A stretch of 6,189 nt of DNA from Comamonadaceae bacterium (GTDB lineage: Bacteria > Pseudomonadota > Gammaproteobacteria > Burkholderiales > Burkholderiaceae_C), in contig CANHBU010000120.1 of NCBI GenBank assembly GCA_947458345.1, positions 1 through 6,189 of the forward strand. Reading direction: 5' to 3'. The position numbers were made by a program, and so were the translations under genes. Below the pieces are notes generated by a model. It did not search any database, was not told the DNA's origin, and saw nothing but the letters and a program-made list of their open reading frames with translations. Of this stretch, positions 1-5,608 are shown one piece after another; within the stretch, counting starts at the first letter, position 1, and each line of letters opens with the position of its first letter.

Positions 1-1181
1 CTGCCCTGGCTTTCGGCGATCACCAGCACCCGGTGGGGCGTGCTGCTCAGATGCGCCTTGAGCCGCGCCAGAGGCTCTTGTGCGCCGCGCATGACCGACA
101 AGTCGGGCAGGCGCTCGACCTCGGCCCAGCTGTGCGCGTCGACCGGCCTGAGGGACAGCTGCGCCAGCGGCTTGGCCCTTAAGTAGAACTGTTCGGCGTC
201 GAGAAACAGCGCCGCAGGCGGCAGGGCCGGCCGATCGGGCGCATCCTTGACGAGCCGGTAGCGCTCCTGCGTATCTTGCAGGAAGCGGGCAAATGCACCT
301 TCGATTTCGCCGTGCAGCACCAAGGTGGCGTCGCCGGGTTCCTGGCCGAAGTAGTCAAAGACGGTGGCCGTCTCCTCGAAGAACAGCGGCAGGTAGTACT
401 CGATGCCCGCCGTTGCCACGCCGTTGCCCATGTCCTTGTAGATGCGGCTCTTGGTGGGGTCACCCTCGAGCAGTTCGCGCCAGCGGCTGCGAAAGCGCGC
501 ACGCGCCGGCTCGTCCATCGGAAACTCCCGGCCGGGCAGCAGTCGCACCTCGGGCACCGGGTACAGGCTGCGCTGGCTGTCGGGATCGAAGGTGCGGATG
601 GAGTCGACCTCGTCGTCAAACAGGTCGACCCGATAAGGCACGGCCGAGCCCATGGGAAACAGGTCGATCAGCCCGCCGCGCACCGCGTACTCGCCTGGGC
701 TGACCACCTGGGTGACATGGCTGTAGCCGGCCAGCGTCAGCTGGGCGCGCAATTTGGCCTCATCAAGTTTCTGTCCGACCTTGAAGGCAAAGGTGTAGCC
801 GGCCAGAAAGCTCGGCGGCGCCAGCCGGTACAGCGCCGTGGTGGCCGGCACGATCACCACGTCGGCGCCTTGTTCGGCATCGCGCTGGTTGATGCGCCAC
901 AGCGTGGCCAGCCGCTCGCTGATCAGGTCCTGGTGCGGCGAAAAGCTGTCGTAGGGCAGGGTCTCCCAGTCGGGAAACAGCGCGCAGCGCAGGCTGGGCT
1001 CGAAAAAAGGCAGCTCCTCGAGCAGGCGCGCGGCGGTGGCGGCATCGGCCGTGACCACGGCCATGAGCTTGCCCGCTTTTTTCTCGCGCACAGCCAGGTG
1101 GGCCAGCAGCAGCGCATCGCTCGAGGCCGGCGGCACAGGAGCGCTGTGCCGCCGGCCGGTATGAAGTTGGGGTGGGATCAT
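1..1181 (-). CDS. mfd: Transcription-repair coupling factor Mfd, N-terminal third (partial, runs off left edge)
   Basis: Mfd recognises RNA polymerase stalled at a DNA lesion, displaces it by ATP-driven translocation and recruits UvrA for nucleotide excision repair in the cytoplasm. About 393 codons are present of a protein normally near 1150 residues, so only the UvrB-like N-terminal module (D1a-D2-D1b) and the start of the next domain are seen; the RNAP-binding and translocase motor domains lie outside. Landmarks are FPDWETLPYDSFSPHQD at residues 69-85, the UvrB-type block GEYAVRGGLIDLFPMG at 163-178, and VDLFDDEVDSIRTFDPDSQR at 185-204. The frame is open throughout, with no frameshift. The ATG at 1181 is chosen because MIPPQL...SSDALLLA has the same spacing from start to the DALLLA block as I recall for Comamonadaceae homologues; no good Shine-Dalgarno precedes it. 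Codons 9-19 form a perfect inverted repeat. It is divergent from ispD. Confidence 0.95.
   Translation of the reverse strand, partial: MIPPQLHTGRRHSAPVPPASSDALLLAHLAVREKKAGKLMAVVTADAATAARLLEELPFFEPSLRCALFPDWETLPYDSFSPHQDLISERLATLWRINQRDAEQGADVVIVPATTALYRLAPPSFLAGYTFAFKVGQKLDEAKLRAQLTLAGYSHVTQVVSPGEYAVRGGLIDLFPMGSAVPYRVDLFDDEVDSIRTFDPDSQRSLYPVPEVRLLPGREFPMDEPARARFRSRWRELLEGDPTKSRIYKDMGNGVATAGIEYYLPLFFEETATVFDYFGQEPGDATLVLHGEIEGAFARFLQDTQERYRLVKDAPDRPALPPAALFLDAEQFYLRAKPLAQLSLRPVDAHSWAEVERLPDLSVMRGAQEPLARLKAHLSSTPHRVLVIAESQG
1125..1157. repeat. Perfect 14-bp inverted repeat with 5-nt spacer inside the 5' end of mfd
   Basis: The left arm at 1125-1138 (GGCCGGCGGCACAG) is exactly complementary to the right arm at 1144-1157, separated by GAGCG at 1139-1143. 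In the mfd transcript it would form a very GC-rich stem-loop starting 24 nt after the first base of the start codon. It spans exactly codons 9-19 (residues GRRHSAPVPPA), a stretch that varies in the family, so the hairpin need not disturb folding. Possible roles, all inferred, are slowing early elongation, an attenuator or RNA-stability element, or a remnant of a small palindromic insertion of 33 bp. Confidence 0.8.
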
Positions 1182-1277
1182 GGATGAATGGGGGCGCCTG
1201 CTCGCGCGCCAGCGGTCCTGCCCCAATTCGAGCATGGCTGGGGTGGCTGCGGGGTGATTTTAGAATCAGCGCCATAT
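1182..1277. promoter_or_regulatory. Divergent mfd/ispD intergenic region with candidate -10 elements
   Basis: These 96 bases separate the divergent mfd and ispD starts and should hold both promoters. The AT-rich patch GATTTTAGAATC at 1256-1267 is nearly its own reverse complement. It gives TAGAAT (1261-1266) as a -10-like hexamer toward ispD and TAAAAT (1262-1257) toward mfd. The ispD-ward box ends only 11 nt before the ATG, so transcription would start at or just before the start codon (leaderless or nearly so), consistent with the absence of a Shine-Dalgarno there. No convincing -35 is seen at 16-18 bp from either box. The promoter assignment is inference. Confidence 0.35.
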
Positions 1278-2057
1278 ATGTCCGACGTCAACACGCCTTT
1301 AGACCCCGAATGGCCCGCGCCCGAAGCAGGCCTGTTCGTGCTGATTGCCTGCGCCGGTGTCGGCAGCCGGGCGCTGCAGGCGGGCGCGCCCGCGCTGCCC
1401 AAGCAGTACCAGCGCCTGTGCGGCCAGAGTCTGCTGGCGCACACCTTGCAGGTGTTTGACGCGCTGGGCGATCTGATCGAGGCGGTGGCGGTGGCCGTGG
1501 CCCCCGATGACCCCTATATCGACGCCCTGGGCTTGCCCGAGGCGGTGCAGGTGCTGCGCTGCGGCGGCGCCAGCCGGGCCGATTCGGTGCGCCAGGGGCT
1601 GCAGCACTGGCGACAAATGGCCGGCGGGCCGCGCGCCAGCGACTGGGTGCTGGTGCACGATGCGGCGCGCTGCCTGCTGCTGCCCGAGCAGGTGCGCGAA
1701 CTCGTTGCGCGTTGCCGTCACGATGCGGTGGGCGGTCTGCTCGCCTTGCCACTGCCCGATACCCTCAAGAGCGGCTCTGACGGGCGTGTGGCGCAGACCC
1801 TAGAGCGGGCCGACAAATGGCTGGCGCAGACTCCCCAGATGTTTCGCCTGGGCGCGCTCGAGCAGGCGATCGTTCAGGCCCAGGCGCAGGGGTTGCAGAT
1901 CACCGACGAGGCCAGCGCCATGGAGGCCAGTGGCCACCGCCCGCTGCTGGTGACCGGCAGCGCGCACAACTTCAAAATCACCTATCCGAGCGATTTCGCG
2001 CTGGCGCAGGCCGTGCTGCAGGCGCGCCGCCCGTCCCCCGAGGAAGTTCGACCATGA
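1278..2057 (+). CDS. ispD: 2-C-methyl-D-erythritol 4-phosphate cytidylyltransferase IspD
   Basis: IspD joins CTP and 2-C-methyl-D-erythritol 4-phosphate to make CDP-methylerythritol plus pyrophosphate, the third step of the MEP isoprenoid pathway in the cytoplasm. The protein is 259 residues with a nucleotidyltransferase fold. Visible motifs are the CTP-binding loop [10 protein letters not shown] at 23-32 with R31, PKQY at 41-44 with K42, GGASRADSV at 96-104, VHDAAR at 126-131, LAQTPQMF at 182-189, ITDEASAME at 208-216 and NFKIT at 231-235 with K233. These correspond to the catalytic Arg/Lys and substrate residues of E. coli IspD. Two deviations from E. coli are PAAG to ACAG in the loop and P to C after DAAR; both resemble forms I associate with Burkholderiales. 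The ATG at 1278 (MSDVNTP) is preferred over an in-frame ATG at 1188 because the extra 30 residues have no family counterpart. Its stop overlaps the ispF start. Confidence 0.95.
   Translation: MSDVNTPLDPEWPAPEAGLFVLIACAGVGSRALQAGAPALPKQYQRLCGQSLLAHTLQVFDALGDLIEAVAVAVAPDDPYIDALGLPEAVQVLRCGGASRADSVRQGLQHWRQMAGGPRASDWVLVHDAARCLLLPEQVRELVARCRHDAVGGLLALPLPDTLKSGSDGRVAQTLERADKWLAQTPQMFRLGALEQAIVQAQAQGLQITDEASAMEASGHRPLLVTGSAHNFKITYPSDFALAQAVLQARRPSPEEVRP
2040..2046 (+). promoter_or_regulatory. Shine-Dalgarno for ispF inside the end of ispD
   Basis: GAGGAAG lies within the last codons of ispD, 7 nt before the ispF ATG at 2054. It fixes the ispF start and, with the ATGA overlap, indicates translational coupling. 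Confidence 0.7.
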
Positions 2058-2557
2058 AGCCAGGCGCTGCGCCCCATTTGCCGTTTCGCATCGGCCAGGG
2101 TTGGGACATTCATGCCTTGGTCGAGGGCCGACCGCTGATTCTCGGCGGCGTGCGCATCCCTTCAGACAAAGGGCTGCTGGGCCATTCGGATGCCGACGCC
2201 CTGCTGCATGCCATCACCGATGCGCTGCTCGGTGCTGCCGGCCTGGGCGACATCGGTCAGCATTTTCCCGACACCGACGAGCGTTTCAGGGGGGCCGACT
2301 CGATGCAGTTGCTGCGCCAGGCGGCCCAGCGGGTGCGCGAGCGCGGCTGGCTGATCGGCAACATCGATGCCACCGTGATCGCTCAGGCCCCCCGGCTCGC
2401 GCCGCACATCCCGGCCATGTGCGAGTGCATCGCTGCCGGTCTTGAGCTGGCAACCGAGCAGGTCAATGTGAAGGCCAAGACAGCCGAGAAGATGGGGCCC
2501 GTGGGCGAGGGCAAGGCCATGCAGGCGCAGGCGGTCGTGCTGCTGCTGGCGGCCTAA
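2054..2557 (+). CDS. ispF: 2-C-methyl-D-erythritol 2,4-cyclodiphosphate synthase IspF
   Basis: IspF cyclises CDP-methylerythritol 2-phosphate to methylerythritol 2,4-cyclodiphosphate with release of CMP, two steps after IspD in the MEP pathway. The protein is 167 residues against 159 in E. coli, with about ten extra N-terminal residues. It is a homotrimer in known relatives, with one divalent metal per active site. The metal ligands are visible as D18 and H20 in GQGWDIHAL and H52 in [11 protein letters not shown]. Also present are HSDAD at 44-48, [10 protein letters not shown] and GADS in the flexible loop region, [11 protein letters not shown], and the C-terminal [10 protein letters not shown]...GEGKAM block that contacts the nucleotide. 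The start is set by GAGGAAG 7 nt upstream; the frame is open further upstream but those codons lie inside ispD. It overlaps ispD by 4 bases (ATGA), so the two are very likely one operon. The intervening enzyme IspE is not in the window. Confidence 0.96.
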   Translation: MKPGAAPHLPFRIGQGWDIHALVEGRPLILGGVRIPSDKGLLGHSDADALLHAITDALLGAAGLGDIGQHFPDTDERFRGADSMQLLRQAAQRVRERGWLIGNIDATVIAQAPRLAPHIPAMCECIAAGLELATEQVNVKAKTAEKMGPVGEGKAMQAQAVVLLLAA

Positions 2558-2569
2558 GACCACTTTAGA

Positions 2570-2624
2570 TTCACCTCAGGCTCACCTCAGGCCCACCTCA
2601 GGCCCACCTCAGGCCCACCTCAGG
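2570..2624. repeat. Five tandem 11-bp repeats (CCCACCTCAGG) at the ispF/envZ convergent junction
   Basis: Units begin at 2570, 2581, 2592, 2603 and 2614. The three units nearest envZ are identical; the two nearest ispF differ only in their first two bases (TT and CT). Each contains the near-palindrome CCTCAGG. On the minus strand each unit reads CCTGAGG and carries a TGA, and the TGA at 2622-2620 is the stop codon of the kinase gene. Because 11 is not a multiple of 3, three consecutive units place TGA in all three minus-strand frames. The array fills most of the 62-base gap between the two convergent stops. No U-tract terminator is seen; adjacent CCTNAGG units could pair weakly, so a terminator role is possible but unproven. 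Confidence 0.85.
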
Positions 2625-4068
2625 CCCGGCGCAGCCGCAAACTGGCGCACAAGCCGCCGCCTGCGGACAGGCTCAGCGAGAAACCGCCGCCCATGCGCAG
2701 CATGGTGCTCTCGGCGATGGCCAGCCCCAGGCCGCTGCCTGGCGGGCCCGATGGGCCGCTTGTGGCCCGATGGTAGGGGCGGGTGAGCTGGTGCAGCTGC
2801 TCAGGCGCCACCCCCGGACCCTGGTCGGTGACGGTCAGCAGCACCCAGGCCTGGGTCGCGCTGGCGCGCAGCTCGATGCGGCTGATGCCGTCGGCGCTGC
2901 GGCCGTGGCGGCTTGCGTTGTCCAGCAGGTTCGATAGCACCCGGGCCAACTCGACCGGGTCGGCCCGCACCTGCAACTGCGGCTCGATCTGCACCGACAG
3001 GCTCACCTGCGGGTCGTCGGCCCAGGCAAAGCTGGCCTGGGCCACCTGTTCGGCCAAGGCCAGCGACTGCAGGCTCGAAGATGCCGCAGGCGGGTGCGCC
3101 AAGAACTTGCCAACGATGGCATCGATCTGGGCAATGTCGGCCTCCATGTGCTGGCGTGCCCGCTCCTGCGGCACGCTCAGCTGTGCTTCCAGGCGCAGCC
3201 GCGTGAGCGGTGTGCGCAGATCGTGCGAGATGCCGGCGAGCAGCAAGTTGCGCTCTTGCTCGACTCGGGCGAGCTGCTCGCTCATGCGATTGAAGGCGAT
3301 GTTGAGTTCGCGGATCTCCGTCGTTGAGGCCTGCTCATCGAGCCGCAACGGGCCCTGCTGGCCCTGCGCAAGCGCCTGCGCATCGCTTGGCTTGCCCGCC
3401 TGGCCTTGCCTGAGGCGCGCGCTGGCCAGCACCAGCTGGTGCAAAGGCCGGTTGATCAGGCGGGTGATCAGCACCGAGCCCAGCAGCGAGAGCGCGCCGG
3501 CGGTGAGCAGCCACAGCAGCCAGGTGCTGGGGCGGGTGGGGACCAGGCGCGCCTCGTCGGTGCGCAGCCAGTAGGCGTCGGATTCGATCTCGAAGCCGAT
3601 CCACAGCCCCGGCTGCCCGTTGACCGCCTCGGCCACCACCGCCGATGCGCCGATTTGCTGGCGCAGCAGTTCGACGATATCGCCTTGCAGCCAGTTCATC
3701 CGGTGCGGCGTGTAGCGGTCCTTGGCCTGGCGCACGCTCAGGTGCAGCTCTTGCTGGTCGGCCAGGGACTTGATCAGCAACACCCTGCCGATGGCGTCGC
3801 TGGCCAGCAAGCTGGCGCGGCTGAGGTTGACCAAGGAGGCCAGCTGCTGGGCGTTTTGCAGCGCGCGGGGCCTGATTTCCAGACTGATGAAGGCTTGCAG
3901 CCAGGCCGCGATGCACACGAGCAGCAGGGCGCACAGCAGCAAGAAGGTGCGCCAAAACAGGCCGATGCTGGGCCGGCCTGCGCGCCCAGCCGCTTTCGGC
4001 GGTGCCGCAGCGCCTGCGGTCGGCGCCGTCTTCGATGGCCGCCTGTCTGGCGACTTAGCTCGTGCCAT
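2620..4068 (-). CDS. envZ: EnvZ-type sensor histidine kinase
   Basis: This is an inner-membrane histidine kinase expected to autophosphorylate and pass phosphate to the OmpR-type regulator encoded just upstream. It has 482 residues (E. coli EnvZ has 450). The order is a basic Ala/Pro-rich cytoplasmic tail (1-35), membrane segment 1 (about 37-60), a periplasmic sensor region (about 61-182), membrane segment 2 (about 183-205), a HAMP-like linker (about 206-265), the H-box LLAGISHDLRTPLTRLRLE with H282, the N-box RVLSNLLDNASRHG with N384, G1 DQGPGV from 415, an F-box-like PYHR (431-434) and G2 GSGLGLAIA (444-452). The kinase core appears intact. The second dimerisation helix reads KFLAHPPA where E. 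coli has FIDYLR. The ATG overlaps the last 14 bases of the regulator gene and has no clear Shine-Dalgarno, so coupled translation is likely. The stop lies in the tandem-repeat array. The actual stimulus cannot be read from sequence. Confidence 0.92.
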   Translation of the reverse strand: MARAKSPDRRPSKTAPTAGAAAPPKAAGRAGRPSIGLFWRTFLLLCALLLVCIAAWLQAFISLEIRPRALQNAQQLASLVNLSRASLLASDAIGRVLLIKSLADQQELHLSVRQAKDRYTPHRMNWLQGDIVELLRQQIGASAVVAEAVNGQPGLWIGFEIESDAYWLRTDEARLVPTRPSTWLLWLLTAGALSLLGSVLITRLINRPLHQLVLASARLRQGQAGKPSDAQALAQGQQGPLRLDEQASTTEIRELNIAFNRMSEQLARVEQERNLLLAGISHDLRTPLTRLRLEAQLSVPQERARQHMEADIAQIDAIVGKFLAHPPAASSSLQSLALAEQVAQASFAWADDPQVSLSVQIEPQLQVRADPVELARVLSNLLDNASRHGRSADGISRIELRASATQAWVLLTVTDQGPGVAPEQLHQLTRPYHRATSGPSGPPGSGLGLAIAESTMLRMGGGFSLSLSAGGGLCASLRLRRA

Positions 4069-4786
4069 CGGGCACGAACACGTAGCCCACGCCCCAGACC
4101 GTCTGGATGTAGCGCGGTGCGGCGGCGTCTGCCTCGATCAGCTTGCGCAGCCGCGAGATCTGCACGTCCAGACTGCGGTCGAAGGGCTCGAACTCGCGTC
4201 CACGCGCCAGTTGCGCCAGTTTTTCGCGCGACAGCGGCAGGCGAGGGTGGCGCACCAGGGTCTTGAGCATGGCGAATTCGCCGGTGGTCAGGGGCAGATC
4301 CTGCCCGTCCTTGCGCAAGGTGCGCAGGCCCATGTCGAAGGTGTAAGGGCCAAAGCGCGCCACCTCCTGATCGCTTGAGGGTGCGCCGGGCACCTCGGTG
4401 GCCGGCCGGCGGCGCAGCACAGCGTGGATGCGTGCGAGCAGCTCGCGCGGGTTGAAGGGCTTGGCCAGGTAGTCGTCAGCGCCCACTTCTAAACCCACGA
4501 TGCGGTCGACGTCCTCGCCCTTGGCGGTCAGCATGATGATGGGCGTGCGGTCCTTGCTCGCGCGCAGGCGGCGACACACCGACAGGCCATCTTCGCCCGG
4601 CATCATCAGATCGAGCACGATCAAGTCGACCGCATCGCGCAGCAAGATGCGGTTCAGAGCCTTGCTGTCTTCGGCCAGGATGACCTCAAAGCCCTCCTGC
4701 GACAAATAGCGTCGCAGCAGGTCGCGGATGCGGGAGTCGTCATCAAGGACCAGGATCTTGTCAGCGCGCTCTGTGGGCAAAGGCAT
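4055..4786 (-). CDS. ompR: OmpR-type response regulator
   Basis: This is a cytoplasmic transcription factor expected to be phosphorylated by the adjacent EnvZ-type kinase and to bind promoters of envelope genes. It has 243 residues (E. coli OmpR has 239). The receiver domain (about 9-125) has the acidic pocket D15-D16-D17, phospho-acceptor D59 in LIVLDLMMPGEDG, T87 and K109 in LAKPFNPRELLARI. A short linker (about 127-141) leads to the OmpR/PhoB winged helix (about 142-241). Its RSLDVQISRLRKLIE (204-218) and PRYIQTVWGVGYVFVPDG (224-241) nearly match E. coli OmpR, which supports the specific name over a generic OmpR-family label. The ATG at 4786 gives the expected N-terminus; the Shine-Dalgarno is weak. 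Its stop overlaps the kinase start by 14 bases, and the barrel gene lies 86 bases upstream in the same direction. Confidence 0.93.
   Translation of the reverse strand: MPLPTERADKILVLDDDSRIRDLLRRYLSQEGFEVILAEDSKALNRILLRDAVDLIVLDLMMPGEDGLSVCRRLRASKDRTPIIMLTAKGEDVDRIVGLEVGADDYLAKPFNPRELLARIHAVLRRRPATEVPGAPSSDQEVARFGPYTFDMGLRTLRKDGQDLPLTTGEFAMLKTLVRHPRLPLSREKLAQLARGREFEPFDRSLDVQISRLRKLIEADAAAPRYIQTVWGVGYVFVPDGTS
4060..4077 (-). promoter_or_regulatory. Hairpin at the ompR/envZ overlap enclosing the envZ start codon
   Basis: TCGTGCC at 4060-4066 and GGCACGA at 4071-4077 are perfectly complementary with a 4-nt loop. In the minus-strand mRNA the loop is CGAU, and the envZ AUG has A and U in the loop and G as the first base of the 3' arm. 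The ompR stop codon begins 2 nt after the stem. A ribosome finishing ompR would melt the stem, so this could make envZ translation depend on ompR translation. The pairing is seen directly; the coupling role is inferred. Confidence 0.5.
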
Positions 4787-4828
4787 ATCGCGGGGGGCTC
4801 ACGGTGTGACGGGAATCGGGACGCATGC

Positions 4829-4853
4829 GCAGCGGCGGCACATGCGCCGCTGC
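4829..4853. other. 9-bp hairpin between the barrel gene and ompR
   Basis: GCAGCGGCG at 4829-4837 pairs perfectly with CGCCGCTGC at 4845-4853 across a 7-nt loop. On the minus strand it begins about 20 nt after the barrel-gene stop and ends about 40 nt before the ompR start. No T-run follows it on either strand, so it is not a canonical intrinsic terminator. It could be a weak or factor-assisted terminator, an RNA 3'-end stabiliser, or part of the ompR leader. Confidence 0.5.
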
Positions 4854-4872
4854 ATCTGCAATCGCCTCTGGC

Positions 4873-5400
4873 TCAATAGCGGTACTTCAGACCCACCGAT
4901 GCCAGGTTCACCCGGTCACGACCGCTGGCAAAGTGCACGGCGGCGCGGTCGTACTGCAGCACCGCCGCGACCTGGCGCGTCAGGCTGATGTCGACACCCA
5001 CGCCGTAGGTCTCGCCAAAGCCGGTATCGCGCACACCGGCCGCATCGCTGCGGCTGTATTGCAGGCCCAGCTTGGCGAAAGCGGAGAAGGTGTCGTTGAT
5101 GGGCAAGCGGGCCACGCCGCTGACGCTAAAGCCATAAGCATCGGCCGTGTCACTGCGGCCAAAGTCGGTGGCGGCGACCTCCAGGCCCATCTGCGGGCTC
5201 CAAAAGCCCCCCAACGACAAGCTGTAGGCGTTGCCGCGGCCCTGATCGAAGTGGGTGCGCCCGCCAGTCAGGCCAACGTAGCCACGCTCGCTCGGCGGCC
5301 ACCAGCCGCCACTGCTGTCAGCCGATTGGGCCTGTGCGGCGCCCCCCACAAGCAGGGCGGTCATGAGGAGGGCTGAGAATTTTCGGATCGATGGATACAC
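4873..5400 (-). CDS. Small outer-membrane beta-barrel protein
   Basis: This is a predicted 175-residue outer-membrane protein of the small eight-stranded barrel type (OmpA transmembrane-domain/Opa-like). A signal peptide is clear: basic start MYPSIRK, hydrophobic core to about residue 20, and probable signal peptidase I site AQA|QS after A24. The mature part alternates Gly/aromatic-rich segments compatible with eight strands (roughly 40-48, 57-66, 71-80, 89-97, 104-113, 130-139, 144-151, 164-174) and ends in LKYRY, a terminal aromatic residue as in BAM-assembled proteins. The start is GTG at 5400: it has AGGAG 5 nt upstream and gives an intact signal peptide, whereas the open frame reaching back to 5676 is non-coding in character. 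It lies upstream of ompR/envZ in the same direction, which suggests but does not prove that it is a regulatory target. The exact function and ligand are unknown. Confidence 0.85.
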   Translation of the reverse strand: MYPSIRKFSALLMTALLVGGAAQAQSADSSGGWWPPSERGYVGLTGGRTHFDQGRGNAYSLSLGGFWSPQMGLEVAATDFGRSDTADAYGFSVSGVARLPINDTFSAFAKLGLQYSRSDAAGVRDTGFGETYGVGVDISLTRQVAAVLQYDRAAVHFASGRDRVNLASVGLKYRY

Positions 5401-5608
5401 GTGGACTCCTGGAGATGATGAAAAATGTCGGGGCGTTGCTCGAACATCGACGCCCTGATTCTGGCTTTCGCATTTGCCCCGGTCTGTCAGCAGGCGCGGC
5501 CTTCGCTTGTAGGAAAACGCCCTCAAGCCGATCCTGCCGTCGCGCCTTGACCCTGGGCACGCTGCAGATGAGCTGTCTGGCCTGCCCTGGCCGCGGCACA
5601 ATGGCTCC
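5401..5608. promoter_or_regulatory. Divergent intergenic region between the barrel gene and the amidohydrolase gene
   Basis: These 208 bases should hold promoters for both flanking genes. AGGAG for the barrel gene is at 5410-5406 on the minus strand. A 6-bp stem (GGGCGT at 5431-5436 with ACGCCC at 5450-5455) lies in what would be the barrel gene's 5' leader. On the plus strand CACAAT (5597-5602) resembles a -10 box 6 nt before the amidohydrolase ATG, but has no recognisable -35. An AT-richer patch at 5508-5520 around TTTTCCTACAAG (minus strand) has no paired -35. I see no further gene here. Confidence 0.35.
5406..5410 (-). promoter_or_regulatory. Shine-Dalgarno for the barrel gene (decides the GTG start)
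   Basis: AGGAG on the minus strand lies 5 nt before the GTG at 5400. It is the reason for choosing this GTG over the long upstream open frame or the internal ATG at residue 13, which would destroy the signal peptide. Confidence 0.7.

Noticed and set aside
276..1187. Long plus-strand open frame (about 303 codons) antisense to mfd
   Set aside because: It mirrors the well-supported Mfd frame, has Gln/Arg/Ala/Gly-rich composition typical of GC-rich antisense frames and shows no recognisable domain.
763..1275. Minus-strand open frame of 170 codons overlapping the mfd start
   Set aside because: It is out of frame with Mfd, and the Mfd frame carries the conserved residues over the same bases.
1188..1277. 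N-terminal extension of ispD from an upstream ATG
   Set aside because: The 30 extra residues have no IspD counterpart and would cover the likely promoter patch.
1257..1291. mfd promoter made of TTGACG (1291-1286) and TAAAAT (1262-1257) on the minus strand
   Set aside because: The spacer would be 23 bp, too long for a normal sigma-70 promoter, and the -35 lies within ispD codons.
2570..2624. CRISPR array
   Set aside because: The units are 11 bp, contiguous and lack spacers; this is a simple tandem repeat.
2783..3574. Plus-strand open frame antisense to the kinase gene
   Set aside because: It is Ser/Arg/Cys-rich with no motif, while the opposite strand holds complete H, N and G boxes.
5547..5602. 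TTGACC (5547-5552) as a -35 for the amidohydrolase gene
   Set aside because: No -10-like hexamer lies 16-18 bp downstream; CACAAT at 5597 is far too distant.
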